A stretch of 64,000 nt of DNA from Chloroflexota bacterium (GTDB lineage: Bacteria; Chloroflexota; Anaerolineae; Anaerolineales; Villigracilaceae), in contig JAKAKJ010000080.1 in NCBI GenBank assembly GCA_021824575.1, positions 21,413 to 85,412 on the forward strand. The letters run 5' to 3'. Made by a program: the position numbers and the translations under genes. The notes beneath the pieces are model-generated. The model saw nothing but the letters and a program-made list of their open reading frames with translations. It searched no databases and had not been told where the DNA came from. Shown piece by piece: positions 24,669 to 33,534 of the stretch (positions are counted from its first letter, which is position 1; each line of letters starts with the position of its first letter).

Positions 24669-25790
24669 TTACAAATGGCGTTGATAGACGCGATGCAGTT
24701 TATAAAAATCCACGCCGAAGTTCCGCATTTCGCGCTGCATGTCTTCGTTCTCCGTCCCAATTTGAACGATATCAATATGATGACAACGCGGATTTTCCGA
24801 AACCGATTTGAACATTTCACTGTAAAGTATCGCCGTTCCGCCGGAGCCGCGATATTCGGGCAAAAACCCCGCGCCGTTGATGTTGATCCAATCGGTGCGG
24901 CGCAGTTCGAGCAAAAGAGTCAGCCAGCCAAACGGGAAAAGTCGTCCGCGTGTCTTTTGCAGAGCGGCAGAGACATCGGGATAAGCAAACATAAAGCCAA
25001 CAGCTTTGTCATTCTTCATCACCAATTTGATTAAGCGCGGATCAGCCAGCCACAGAATTTGATTCGCCATGCTGTCCACTTCTTCATCTGTCAGCGGCGT
25101 ATTGCCGGTTGTCCCCTCGATGGCTGCATTGTAGAGTTCTTTGATATGTGGAATCAATGCGCGCAATTCCCGACGCGTGTTGCATCGAGCAATTCGCAGC
25201 CCGCGGCGCCGTGCAAGTCGCCCGGCTAATTGATGGATACGTGGCGGGAACGGGATCTGCGGGTTGAGATAACCGGAGACAGCTTCACTATGCGTTTTGA
25301 ATCCCTGCGCTTCGATAAGCGGGACATAATATTCGGGATTGTAGGGCAGTCCAAAGGCGGGACGATGTTCGAAGCCTTTGACCAACAATCCCAACCCATC
25401 GAGCGGAGTGAAACCTTTTGGCCCAATGATTTCATTCAAGCCGCGCGAGCGCGCCCAATCAAACGCGGCGCTGAATAAATCTGTTGCCGCCCGGAAATTA
25501 TTTTCGCATTCAAACAGATAAAAGAAGGCAGTGTTGGTTTTGTTGAATTCGTTGTAGCGATGATTATCAAGAGCCGCGAGGCGACCAACAGGACGCGTCC
25601 CGTCGTGGGCGAGAAAGAACGCAGCCTGGGAATGCTTGTAGAACGGATTCCGCTTCGGGTCCAGTTTGAGGCGTTCGTCCATCTGCAAAGGCGGGACCCA
25701 TTGTGGGATATCCCGATAAATGCGAAATGGCAGGTCCAAAAAGTCTTTGACCAGATGGGGATTCGAAAGATCGAGCTGAACGATATTCAT
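24669..25790 (-). CDS. GNAT-superfamily-like protein (YghO-type), unknown substrate
   Basis: A 373-residue soluble protein. NPFYKHSQAAFFLAHDG and VGRLAALDNHRYNEF resemble an N-terminal acyltransferase fold; GPKGFTPLDGLGLLVKGFEHRPAFGLPYNPEYY is a motif of large GNAT-like proteins of the YghO type, and INGAGFLPEYRGSGGTAILYSEM near the end resembles an acetyl-CoA-binding loop. The substrate is unknown. ATG 25790 fits the conserved start MNIVQLD, but a strong terminator hairpin with a T-run ends only four bases upstream, so expression may depend on read-through or a promoter not seen. Confidence 0.7.
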   Translation of the reverse strand: MNIVQLDLSNPHLVKDFLDLPFRIYRDIPQWVPPLQMDERLKLDPKRNPFYKHSQAAFFLAHDGTRPVGRLAALDNHRYNEFNKTNTAFFYLFECENNFRAATDLFSAAFDWARSRGLNEIIGPKGFTPLDGLGLLVKGFEHRPAFGLPYNPEYYVPLIEAQGFKTHSEAVSGYLNPQIPFPPRIHQLAGRLARRRGLRIARCNTRRELRALIPHIKELYNAAIEGTTGNTPLTDEEVDSMANQILWLADPRLIKLVMKNDKAVGFMFAYPDVSAALQKTRGRLFPFGWLTLLLELRRTDWININGAGFLPEYRGSGGTAILYSEMFKSVSENPRCHHIDIVQIGTENEDMQREMRNFGVDFYKLHRVYQRHL

Positions 25791-25793
25791 GGA

Positions 25794-25828
25794 TAAAAAA
25801 TCATGCGGCGGAGTTTTCCGCCGCATGA
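25794..25828 (-). terminator. Terminator between the MFS and GNAT-like genes
   Basis: TCATGCGGCGG (25801-25811) pairs with CCGCCGCATGA (25818-25828). The minus strand continues with TTTTTT (25795-25800). It starts 5 bp after the MFS stop and ends 4 bp before the next start codon. Confidence 0.88.
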
Positions 25829-25832
25829 TTGA

Positions 25833-27146
25833 TCACCGCACTTTTTTAATTTGCTTAACGAAGACTGTGCCAAAGATAAAGTAGACAACAGCGACGAGGA
25901 AGATCACGGTATAGCCCAGATTCGGGATGTTTTGCACCTTGCCAACGCGCTGAAAGTTATCGAGCAGAAAACCGGCAATCGGCGTGGCAATGACCTGCGG
26001 CAAAACCATTGCGACATGCCATACGCCCATGTCTTTGGCGTAATCGTCCATCGAAGGAAGCACATCGGAGGCGAGCGCCCAATCCACGCTTTCGTACGCG
26101 CCGTAACCGAGTCCGAAGACCACACCCATCAAAACAGCGAGCGTAAATGAATGGAAAAGAACGAACACGAGGCAGACGAATCCCATCAACCCGCCGGAGA
26201 CATACACCATCAGCTTGCGGCCATATTTATCGGAAAGTACACCAGCCACAAGCGTGGTGATGATCGCGCCCAAAAGAAGCGCGGGCAAAAAGAATGACAC
26301 GGCTTCTTCCGCCGTACTTGCAACCTGACCAAAGCCCGCAAGCATATACGGCGAGCCGATCACGTCACCAAGATAATATTGAATAAATTCCTGAACGGTA
26401 AAGATGCCCATCGTGACGAGAAGGCGAGTCAAAAAGACCCACGTGAAATCCGAATGTTTGAACGGATCGATCAGACCACGCATAAATTCGCCGAAATGGA
26501 AGGGCTGGATTTCGTACGGGACATCCAATTCGTTCACACCGAAAACGGTGACAATTGCGCCCAGCAGCATCACGCCTATCAAAATGAAGTAAACGGCGGG
26601 AATGCCCAACGAGTCAATGAAGAAACCCATCACGCCGCCGCCGAATGTTCCGAGCATGGTCATCAATCCGAGCCAGCCGGAAGCAGAGCCGCGCTGCTCG
26701 GCGGGAACCAAATCGGGAATCAACGCGCTGTATGGCGCGGTCGCAATATTATTGAATAATTCAACAAAGAGAAATACAACACTCCACCCAACCACTGATT
26801 CCGGATGTCCCGGCTGAATCAAATATGCGAGACCAACCAGGCCCAAAACGTTGCCAATCGTTCCGATGACGATCCACGGTTTGCGCCGCCCGCCCGGCAA
26901 GCGGATGCGGTCGGAGAGCGCGCCAAAAATCGGCGCGGCAAGCATCGAGATGAATGCACCCGCTCCGAGGGCGAGTCCGAGCGCGCTGCCTTTGGTCGCG
27001 TCGCCCACTGCGGCTTTGATCTGGCTCGGCATCGTAATAATCAAAATCGCCGACCACATCATGTTGGTCGAGAACCAGAAAAAACTCAACAGAATTTGTC
27101 GAAATGTTGACATGGGAGGGCGAACGAAATTTTTCTGTTGTGTCAT
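25833..27146 (-). CDS. MFS transporter, SLC45/sugar-symporter-like
   Basis: A 437-residue major facilitator with twelve predicted transmembrane helices. The loop between helices 2 and 3, APIFGALSDRIRLPGGRRKPWIVIGT, matches the MFS signature and resembles SLC45/GPH-type sugar carriers; LVAGVLSDKYGRKLMVYVSGG is the equivalent loop in the second half. A cytoplasmic central loop contains a basic/acidic stretch (VFGVNELDVPYEIQPFHF). The substrate is not evident. AAGGGA is found upstream of the ATG. Confidence 0.88.
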   Translation of the reverse strand: MTQQKNFVRPPMSTFRQILLSFFWFSTNMMWSAILIITMPSQIKAAVGDATKGSALGLALGAGAFISMLAAPIFGALSDRIRLPGGRRKPWIVIGTIGNVLGLVGLAYLIQPGHPESVVGWSVVFLFVELFNNIATAPYSALIPDLVPAEQRGSASGWLGLMTMLGTFGGGVMGFFIDSLGIPAVYFILIGVMLLGAIVTVFGVNELDVPYEIQPFHFGEFMRGLIDPFKHSDFTWVFLTRLLVTMGIFTVQEFIQYYLGDVIGSPYMLAGFGQVASTAEEAVSFFLPALLLGAIITTLVAGVLSDKYGRKLMVYVSGGLMGFVCLVFVLFHSFTLAVLMGVVFGLGYGAYESVDWALASDVLPSMDDYAKDMGVWHVAMVLPQVIATPIAGFLLDNFQRVGKVQNIPNLGYTVIFLVAVVYFIFGTVFVKQIKKVR

Positions 27147-27220
27147 ACCGAAGTCCCTTTCCGTTCAGTCGAAGATGCGTGAAGTTTACAGAAGGAGAAA
27201 CACCGCGTCAAATAGAAAGG

Positions 27221-27248
27221 TACAGCCTCCCAAAAATGGGAGGCTGTA
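27221..27248. terminator. Hairpin, probable terminator after a 50-residue membrane protein gene
   Basis: TACAGCCTCCCA and TGGGAGGCTGTA form a 12-bp stem with an AAAA loop. T-richness follows on both sides only weakly. It lies 12 bp after the small gene at 27261-27413. Confidence 0.6.
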
Positions 27249-27260
27249 TTTTGTTGCGGC

Positions 27261-27413
27261 CTAGCGATTTATCAACAACAGGATGCCCGCGACCAGCGCA
27301 CAGAGGGCGGCGATAATGGGCAGCAGGCTGAAAGTCAAACCCAGGCCTTCCAACCCGACCACGATCAGATAGACTGCCAGCAAGATCATCGCAAGATTCT
27401 TATTGAGTCTCAT
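27261..27413 (-). CDS. 50-residue membrane protein
   Basis: Frame MRLNKNLAMILLAVYLIVVG then LEGLGLTFSLLPIIAALCAL and VAGILLLINR, ending in TAG. Two hydrophobic helices with a short Gly-rich turn. AAAAAGGAG lies nine bases before the ATG, a strong ribosome binding site, and a hairpin follows the stop, so it has all signs of a real gene. It lies between sbcD and the MFS gene on the same strand. The pattern resembles small DUF-type membrane proteins, but I do not recognise it. Confidence 0.75.
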   Translation of the reverse strand: MRLNKNLAMILLAVYLIVVGLEGLGLTFSLLPIIAALCALVAGILLLINR

Positions 27414-27455
27414 ATTGCAATCTCCTTTTTATGAATTGGTCAAAACCTGCCTTAT

Positions 27456-28700
27456 TTATAACGCATCATCGGGATTTTCGTTATCGTCCGATAAAATTTC
27501 GCGGGCCAGTTTTTGCAAAGCATCTGCATCGGACGGGTCGGCATTCGCGGCGTGCCAGTATTGATCCAGCAAATCGAGCGGAGATAAACTGTTGACAGTT
27601 TGATCCGCAGACAGGCGAATGCGCGCTTCGGTCTGCGGGCGTTTTACCAGATGAAACTCGAACGCGTTTTCCGCGTGTTTTCGCAGTGCGGCTTCATCAA
27701 TCAATGAATCATATTCGCGCGGATATTCGACAGTCAGCTTGACGATGGCACCGTCCAAATCTTTTGACTTCGGCAGCGCGGCGATCAAAATCTCAGTCAC
27801 GTTCTCGCCGGACCGGATAACGGCTCGCCGCTCAACGAATGGGCGCGCGCCCGTGAGCTTCCTCCACTCAACTTTTGTATTTCCTTTTTGCACATCCACA
27901 ATGACAAAAAAACGATCATCGGCGGCTTCGCCAAAATCGACGCGTTCGATGGAGCCGGGATAAATCACAGGCGGATGCGCACCTTTGTTGACATCCTGCG
28001 GTTTATGGATGTGGCCGAGGGCAACGTAATCAAAACGATTATCTTTTACCAATGAAGCTGGCAAAACCAAATCCGCGCCCAGCATGACCATCCGCTCCGA
28101 ACCGAACATCGCACCCTGGACGGACGCGTGCGCGGTCAAAATGGTCGGCAGGCTCGAATCAATTTCTTTCAGCCACGCGTTGACCCAGCCCGATATTTGC
28201 AATTCGAGGTTCGAAAAAACTTCTTCCAACGGCGTGTCAGTTGTATCCATCGCGGCCATCAAACCGGAGCGCGAAATCCACGGCAAGGCAATGACTTGAA
28301 CCGGCAAATCCCACAAATCTTTTGGACTTAGCAATTCAGGCTTTGCCAGCACTTTGACATAAGGCACTTGCAATGTATCAAATTCCTGGATCGCATGAGC
28401 GCGTCCGATCGCAGGCGAAAGGTCATGATTGCCGACCAAAAGTAACGTCGGAATCTTTGCTTGCGATAATTTAATAATCCGCTTTCCCCATTCGCGTTGA
28501 AACGTCGGCGCGGGCGAACGATCTTTGTACGCGTCGCCCGCAAAGATGACCATATCCACTTTTTCGGCGATGGCTGTATCCACAATCGTATCGAGCGACT
28601 TGAGAAAATCGAGCACACGCAGAGGCAATCCCGTTTCGGGATCGTGGCGGCCATAGTTGGCCATGTCAATGTGGGCATCGGCAAAGTGCAATAGTTTCAT
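27456..28700 (-). CDS. SbcD/Mre11-type DNA repair exonuclease subunit
   Basis: A 414-residue calcineurin-like metallophosphoesterase. LLHFADAHIDMANY, VDMVIFAGDAYKDR, LLLVGNHDLSPA and the later LTAHASV and ALGHIHKPQ supply the dinuclear metal ligands of Mre11/SbcD. A C-terminal capping region (about 290-410) follows. SbcD works with the SMC-like ATPase SbcC in processing DNA ends and hairpins; no sbcC is next to it in this window. Hairpin cleavage is relevant because the region is full of palindromic repeats. The start codon directly abuts a heptamer repeat array. Confidence 0.9.
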   Translation of the reverse strand: MKLLHFADAHIDMANYGRHDPETGLPLRVLDFLKSLDTIVDTAIAEKVDMVIFAGDAYKDRSPAPTFQREWGKRIIKLSQAKIPTLLLVGNHDLSPAIGRAHAIQEFDTLQVPYVKVLAKPELLSPKDLWDLPVQVIALPWISRSGLMAAMDTTDTPLEEVFSNLELQISGWVNAWLKEIDSSLPTILTAHASVQGAMFGSERMVMLGADLVLPASLVKDNRFDYVALGHIHKPQDVNKGAHPPVIYPGSIERVDFGEAADDRFFVIVDVQKGNTKVEWRKLTGARPFVERRAVIRSGENVTEILIAALPKSKDLDGAIVKLTVEYPREYDSLIDEAALRKHAENAFEFHLVKRPQTEARIRLSADQTVNSLSPLDLLDQYWHAANADPSDADALQKLAREILSDDNENPDDAL

Positions 28701-28730
28701 AGTTACATAGTTTAGTAGTTAAGTAGTTGA
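28701..28730. repeat. TAGTT-unit array, left flank of the four-helix-bundle gene
   Basis: Successive AGTTACATAGTT, TAGTAGTT, AAGTAGTTG units with about 7-8 nt spacing. It runs from the sbcD start codon into the end of the four-helix-bundle gene, whose stop is inside it. Its complement, AACTA, forms the right flank. Confidence 0.75.
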
Positions 28731-29111
28731 ACGATCAGGAGAATGTTTGGATTTTCGGAGATAAGTGATCATGCCATTGATAAGACGTTTGGTTTCGGTT
28801 GCTAGATTGTAAGCTGAATCAAGTTCATTTTGGTTGATGTAATTACGGTCGAGTGCTAAATAAAGTTCAGATTGAACTTCACTGGCAGAACGTCTTGCGA
28901 TCTTGAGAAAGCGAATAAATTCGAGATTCGTTCCAGCATCGAAACCTTCAGCGATGTTGTGCATAACTGACCCGGCTGCGTCCTGAATTTGACCGCGAAG
29001 ATGAAAGTCTTTGGCAAATCTTTGACATTCAGTTAAGTCATAAATTGAATTCACGAGCTGTCGTGACTTTTGCCAACTCTGCAAATCTTCAAAACGTTCA
29101 ATCTTAGTCAT
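28719..29111 (-). CDS. Four-helix-bundle protein (S23-like)
   Basis: A 130-residue, all-helical protein of the four-helix-bundle family (TIGR02436-type), also found in 23S rRNA intervening sequences and related to the Avd accessory protein of diversity-generating retroelements. FEDLQSWQKSRQLVNSIYDLT at the start and QIQDAAGSVMHNIAEGFD, FIRFLKIARRSASEVQSEL are the family motifs. The gene is more A/T-rich than its neighbours and is bracketed by inverted AACTA/TAGTT arrays, suggesting it moves as a unit. No reverse transcriptase is nearby. The family's biochemical role is unknown. Confidence 0.9.
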   Translation of the reverse strand: MTKIERFEDLQSWQKSRQLVNSIYDLTECQRFAKDFHLRGQIQDAAGSVMHNIAEGFDAGTNLEFIRFLKIARRSASEVQSELYLALDRNYINQNELDSAYNLATETKRLINGMITYLRKSKHSPDRSTT

Positions 29112-29129
29112 ACCCTCTCCTCCTCCATC

Positions 29130-29175
29130 GAACCATCAAACTATCAAACTACGCAACTATCTAACTACCCAACTA
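29130..29175. repeat. AACTA-unit array, right flank of the four-helix-bundle gene
   Basis: Units AACCATC, AAACTATC, AAACTACGC, AACTATCT, AACTACCC, AACTACGG, inverted relative to the left flank. The array contains the stop codon (29173-29175) of the neighbouring C39-type protease gene. Confidence 0.75.
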
Positions 29176-30507
29176 CGGACTAACTCCCAAATCCTGCAAT
29201 CCCTGCACCGCGGGCGAATAATTCGGATGCACAACCAGCGCGGCGCGGTAATCTTTGATCGCGGCTTGCGGATTGCCGGTGATGGCTTCGGCGCGTCCGC
29301 GCCAGTAGAGACTTTCTTCCAAAACCGGTTTGGTGATATTGTAGGTCAGCGTGATGTTCGCAAGGTTGATCACATCCTGATAACGGTTGGAATAAAAATA
29401 TGCAAAGTATGGGCCGGTCTGATACCACATCATGCGCCACGGACGCGTTGCGTAATCGGCGGGAAGATTGGCGTAAAGTTGAAAAGCATAATCGTATGCG
29501 GACGCAGCATCCGCATATTCCTGCAACTGAACATGACTCGTGCCAATATCGAACCACGCGAAAAACTGGTCAACGCCGGTGAGCGTTTGCGCGTCCGCAG
29601 TCGCAACTTGCAGAGCATGTTGCAGCGCCCATTTGTCATCCGCGTACGGCCCAAGCAAGGTCATTACTTCTGATTCGCGATCTGTCGGATAAACCACGAC
29701 AAAGATGTAATCGAAACTGCGCCAGTCGGTCATGAATTTTGTGTATGGCACTTTAAAGTTCGGGCCGTCCAAATAGGTATCTTGAATCAGAAGCGTTTGC
29801 GTAACATCATCGTAGCCGGTGATGAATTGATAATGTCCCATCCAACTGAGACTGCCAGTTGTGTCGCGCTGGTATTCGCCTTTTTCTGCAATCACCGGGA
29901 AACCGCCTGCAACCAATCGTCTGATCACACCAATGTCGCCGCCGTAGCGCAGCACAGAAGACATGTCCGGCACATTCGCCGAAATATAATCCTGAAGTTC
30001 ATACGGCATCACGTTCTTGTCCATGTTGGCGGGCAGGCCGTTCTTATCTGTATTGCCCGGCATGACGGCTTTGCCGATCACATCGCGGTTGCCGTTCCAG
30101 CCCCAGAATGTCAGCGCCATGGCGAAGTTCGCAGGACCGCAATAATTCCAGCGGTTGAACTGGTCTTCGTATTTGACTCCGCTCAATGAAACGGTAGCCG
30201 GTAACGGTTCCGGCGTGACCGTGGGCGTCGCGGTCGGACCCGGCAACGGAGTCGGCGTCAATGAAATCGCCTGCGCCGTCGAATACGCGTCCATCGTCGC
30301 GTGGACAATGGAATCAATTGCAACTTGTTGTGAGATTTCTGGCAGAAAGGCGGCTTGATCGGGCGGCCTGAAATAATAAATGATGCGCGTTCGAAAATCG
30401 TCGAGACGCCAGGCGAGGCGTTCATGCACCGGCGGAATGTAATACACGCCAACAGCAAGGACAACCAGCACAGGCACGGCAAGAATACCGGTAAGGCGTT
30501 TGGACAT
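29173..30507 (-). CDS. Membrane-anchored C39-like cysteine peptidase with TPR region
   Basis: A 444-residue protein: N-terminal membrane helix (about 5-24), a Pro/Thr linker (82-105), then a papain-like C39 domain with nucleophile Cys123 in RWNYCGPANFAM and the catalytic His in MGHYQFITGYDD, followed by LLIQDTYLDGP. The C-terminus (about 300-440) has helical TPR-like repeats (ASAYDYAFQLYANL, AIKDYRAALVVHPNYSPA). It probably acts on extracellular peptides. No ribosome binding site; a TATAAT seven bases before the ATG suggests a leaderless transcript. The stop lies in an AACTA array. Confidence 0.82.
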   Translation of the reverse strand: MSKRLTGILAVPVLVVLAVGVYYIPPVHERLAWRLDDFRTRIIYYFRPPDQAAFLPEISQQVAIDSIVHATMDAYSTAQAISLTPTPLPGPTATPTVTPEPLPATVSLSGVKYEDQFNRWNYCGPANFAMALTFWGWNGNRDVIGKAVMPGNTDKNGLPANMDKNVMPYELQDYISANVPDMSSVLRYGGDIGVIRRLVAGGFPVIAEKGEYQRDTTGSLSWMGHYQFITGYDDVTQTLLIQDTYLDGPNFKVPYTKFMTDWRSFDYIFVVVYPTDRESEVMTLLGPYADDKWALQHALQVATADAQTLTGVDQFFAWFDIGTSHVQLQEYADAASAYDYAFQLYANLPADYATRPWRMMWYQTGPYFAYFYSNRYQDVINLANITLTYNITKPVLEESLYWRGRAEAITGNPQAAIKDYRAALVVHPNYSPAVQGLQDLGVSP

Positions 30508-30514
30508 GGAAAAG

Positions 30515-30520
30515 ATTATA
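30515..30520 (-). promoter_or_regulatory. -10 element of a probable leaderless transcript (C39 peptidase gene)
   Basis: TATAAT is separated from the ATG at 30507 by seven bases (CTTTTCC). No Shine-Dalgarno sequence is present. Confidence 0.6.
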
Positions 30521-30632
30521 AAACAAAACGGGGACTATAATTTGAATATCGAGTAAGGGCGAAAAAAGATTGGCGCAATAACGAGAATGTGTTGAACGGT
30601 CAGGCTATAAGATCAAGAAGTAGTCTGGAGGG

Positions 30633-31301
30633 ATGATGGCAATTACCTTGCTTTTCCTGGTTTCCGGTTCGGCGATCCTGGACTGGATCGCAACCTTCAA
30701 AGAATGGAGAAAGGCGGAGATGTTCGCCAAACCAACAGTCATGATCCTCTTGTTTGCATGGCTTTATGCAGGGACAAGGCTTCATGGCGCTTTGCTCTGG
30801 TTTGGCATTGGGATACTTTTTTCTTTGATGGGCGATGTGTTCCTGCTTTCACCAGATCGTTTGTTTCTGCCGGGGCTTGTCGCATTCTTATTCGCTCACA
30901 TCGCATATATCGCCGGCTTTAACAATGAAGCCGTTCCCTTTGACATTTGGGATGTTTTCCTCGCCGCGATGATATTTTTAAGCGCCATTCGGATTTTGCA
31001 GAGATTGGTTCTTGCTTTGCGATCCAAGGGAATGAATGGGCTGATCCTGCCCGTCGAGGTATATGGATTGACCATCAGCACGATGCTGTTCTTCGCCATG
31101 CGGACCCTCGTTCATTCGAATTGGCAGGCGGGTGCAGCGGCTTTGGTGAGCGTTGGCGCATTTCTGTTTTATATTTCAGATATTATTCTGGCATGGAACC
31201 GGTTTGCATCCCCAATTCAGAATGGACGGTTGTTGAATATTATTGCTTATCATCTCGGGCAAATTGCGCTGATCGTTGGCGCGGCAATGCACTTTGGGTG
31301 A
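30633..31301 (+). CDS. Lysoplasmalogenase family (YhhN/TMEM86) membrane protein
   Basis: A 222-residue integral membrane protein with about eight helices. The family motifs LFSLMGDVFLLSPDRLFLPGLVAFLFAHIAY and FYISDIILAWNRF (with conserved acidic residues in the membrane) are clear. Human TMEM86B hydrolyses lysoplasmalogen vinyl ethers; bacterial substrates are less certain. GGAGGG directly precedes the tandem ATGATG, so translation may start at the second ATG (30636). A terminator lies about 45 bp downstream. Confidence 0.9.
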   Translation: MMAITLLFLVSGSAILDWIATFKEWRKAEMFAKPTVMILLFAWLYAGTRLHGALLWFGIGILFSLMGDVFLLSPDRLFLPGLVAFLFAHIAYIAGFNNEAVPFDIWDVFLAAMIFLSAIRILQRLVLALRSKGMNGLILPVEVYGLTISTMLFFAMRTLVHSNWQAGAAALVSVGAFLFYISDIILAWNRFASPIQNGRLLNIIAYHLGQIALIVGAAMHFG

Positions 31302-31344
31302 ACATAGATTGGGCATATAAAACCAAAACAGATAATCGAAAAGC

Positions 31345-31378
31345 AAACAGGCGACCATCTTTCAACGGTCGCCTGTTT
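31345..31378 (+). terminator. Terminator downstream of the YhhN-type gene
   Basis: AAACAGGCGACC (31345-31356) pairs with GGTCGCCTGTTT (31367-31378), loop ATCTTTCAAC, followed by GAATTTAAT. Confidence 0.75.
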
Positions 31379-31389
31379 GAATTTAATAT

Positions 31390-31483
31390 GTCATTGCGGG
31401 GCCGAGCGAAGCGGGTGCCGTGGCAATCCCAAGTAGGCATCAAATATACGAGATTGCTTTGTCACTCCGTTCCTCGCAATGAC
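31390..31483. repeat. Dispersed repeat of the GTCATTGCGAG family
   Basis: Begins GTCATTGCGGGG and ends CTCGCAATGAC, with the internal AGCGAAGCGG and GAGATTGCTTTGTC sequences usual for the family. It lies just after dnaK on the minus strand. Other copies: 41254-41380, 51300-51347, 58770-58869. Confidence 0.85.
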
Positions 31484-31492
31484 GCTAAAGCG

Positions 31493-33388
31493 TCACTCTT
31501 TCACTTCGCCATCAATCACATCGCCATCGTTTGGCGGAGTGGACGGTCCGCCGCCTTGCGGTTGTCCTTGCGCCTGTGGCTGGCCTTGAGCATACAACTG
31601 CTGGCTCAGCGCGTGGAAGGCGTTCTGCGCATCGTCCGTGGCCTTCTTGATGCGATTGACATCGTCTGTCTGCGCGGCCTGCTTGAGATCGTTGATCTTG
31701 GCCTCGATGTTCGAGCGTTCGTTCGACGGAACTTTATCGCCCAGCTCACGCAGAGTCTTTTCGAGTTGATACGCCATGTTATCGGCGTTGTTCTTCGCCT
31801 CGATCAACTCGCGGCGCTGCTTGTCTTCCGCTTCGTGCTGGCGACCTTCCTGCACCATGCGATCAATATCGTTCTTGTTCAAGTTCGTCGAAGCCGTGAT
31901 GGTTACCTTTTGCTCTTTGCCAGAGGCCTTATCTTTCGCGGTCACATGCAAAATACCGTTGGCATCAATATCGAACGTCACTTCAACTTGTGGGATGCCG
32001 CGCGGCGCAGGCGGAATGCCATCGAGTCTGAATCGTCCAAGCGACATGTTATCCGCCGCCATCGGGCGCTCGCCTTGCAAAACATGAATGTCCACAGCGG
32101 TTTGATTATCCGCCGCCGTTGAATATGTCTCGGTCTTGCGGATCGGAATCGTCGTGTTGCGTTCGATCATCTTGGTCATCACGCCGCCCAGCGTCTCAAC
32201 ACCGAGCGAAAGCGGAGTTACATCCAGCAGCAAAATATCCTTAACTTCGCCGCCGAGCACGCCGCCTTGAATCGCTGCGCCGACCGCGACGACTTCATCG
32301 GGATTGACTCCCTTGTTCGGCTCTTTGCCGTTTGTCAATTTGCGGACCAAGTCCTGGGCCATCGGCATGCGGCTCGAACCGCCGACCAGGACGACTTCAT
32401 CCAAATCGGACGCCTTCAACCCCGCGTCGCTCAACGCCGCCTCAAATGGTTTGCGGCATCGGTTGATCAAATCTTCGGTCATCTGCTCGAACTTGGCGCG
32501 GCTCAGCTTCAATTGCATGTGCTTCGGCCCGGACGCATCCGCCGTGATGTACGGCAGGTTGAGCTCTGTTTCCATGACCGATGACAATTCGATCTTGGCT
32601 TTCTCCGCAGCCTCGCGCAGACGCTGTAATGCCTGGCGATCATTGCGAATATCAATGCCTTGTTCGCGTTTGAATTCGTCCGCGGCCCAATTGACAATGC
32701 GCTGATCCCAGTCATCGCCGCCGAGATGTGTATCGCCGTTCGTGGCTTTGACTTCGATCACACCTTCCCCAACTTCAAGTACCGACACATCGAACGTGCC
32801 GCCGCCGAGGTCGAAGACCAGAATCTTTTCATTCTTCTTTTTGTCGAGGCCATAAGCAAGTGCGGACGCGGTCGGCTCGTTGATGATACGCATCACTTCG
32901 AGACCGGCAATGCGGCCCGCATCCTTCGTGGCCTGGCGCTGGCTGTCGTTGAAATACGCGGGTACCGTGATGACAGCTTGAGTTACCGACCCGCCAAGAT
33001 ATGCCTCGGCGTCCGCTTTGAGTTTCGCCAGGATCATGGCGCTGATCTCCTGCGGGCTGTATTCGCGGCCCGTGACCGGGATCTTCACCTTTACATCGTC
33101 CGCCGATCCCTTGACCACTTCGAATGGAACCATCTTGCGTTCCACTTCAGTCTCTTCGTAGTGGCGGCCCATGAAACGCTTGATGGAATAGATTGTGTTC
33201 TCTGAATTTACAACAGCCTGCCGCTTCGCGGTCTGACCGACGAGGCGCTCCCCATTTTTATTGAACGCCACGACAGACGGGCATAAGCGTCCGCCTTCCG
33301 CAGTCGAGATAACAGTCGGTGTGCCGCCCTCCATGACGGCTACCACGCTGTTGGTCGTTCCCAAGTCAATACCAATGATTTTTCCCAT
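31493..33388 (-). CDS. dnaK: Chaperone protein DnaK (Hsp70)
   Basis: A 631-residue Hsp70: [19 protein letters not shown] at the start, [46 protein letters not shown] and [11 protein letters not shown] in the ATPase domain, followed by the peptide-binding domain and a helical lid. The C-terminus is Gln/Gly/Pro-rich and ends in [17 protein letters not shown] precedes the ATG; a longer frame has no support. grpE and dnaJ are not adjacent (a DnaJ-type gene lies at 51456). I searched the upstream gap for a CIRCE operator and found none. Confidence 0.97.
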   Translation of the reverse strand: MGKIIGIDLGTTNSVVAVMEGGTPTVISTAEGGRLCPSVVAFNKNGERLVGQTAKRQAVVNSENTIYSIKRFMGRHYEETEVERKMVPFEVVKGSADDVKVKIPVTGREYSPQEISAMILAKLKADAEAYLGGSVTQAVITVPAYFNDSQRQATKDAGRIAGLEVMRIINEPTASALAYGLDKKKNEKILVFDLGGGTFDVSVLEVGEGVIEVKATNGDTHLGGDDWDQRIVNWAADEFKREQGIDIRNDRQALQRLREAAEKAKIELSSVMETELNLPYITADASGPKHMQLKLSRAKFEQMTEDLINRCRKPFEAALSDAGLKASDLDEVVLVGGSSRMPMAQDLVRKLTNGKEPNKGVNPDEVVAVGAAIQGGVLGGEVKDILLLDVTPLSLGVETLGGVMTKMIERNTTIPIRKTETYSTAADNQTAVDIHVLQGERPMAADNMSLGRFRLDGIPPAPRGIPQVEVTFDIDANGILHVTAKDKASGKEQKVTITASTNLNKNDIDRMVQEGRQHEAEDKQRRELIEAKNNADNMAYQLEKTLRELGDKVPSNERSNIEAKINDLKQAAQTDDVNRIKKATDDAQNAFHALSQQLYAQGQPQAQGQPQGGGPSTPPNDGDVIDGEVKE

Positions 33389-33499
33389 AGCTTCAACTCC
33401 TCGTTCTTTAGTAATCTGCCATAGCATACACGAGGGATGCAAGAAAAACGTTAACGCAGTGTAGAAATTACATTAGCTGCCCACCCGTCACTCCGTGAC

Positions 33500-33534
33500 A
33501 CCCTCCCCAAATTCAAAAAGAATTTGGGGAGGGT
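33500..33534. repeat. CCCTCCCC hairpin abutting a lipoprotein stop codon
   Basis: ACCCTCCCCAAATTC (33500-33514) pairs with GAATTTGGGGAGGGT (33520-33534) around AAAAA. The right end overlaps the stop codon of the lipoprotein gene. It may act as a terminator and belongs to the CCCTCTCCC-type family found in the helicase gene. Confidence 0.7.

Noticed and set aside
28701..29175. CRISPR-like array
   Set aside because: Units are only 7-8 nt and lack unique spacers; this is a heptamer array, not CRISPR.
33389..33480. CIRCE operator upstream of dnaK
   Set aside because: No TTAGCACTC inverted repeat was found.
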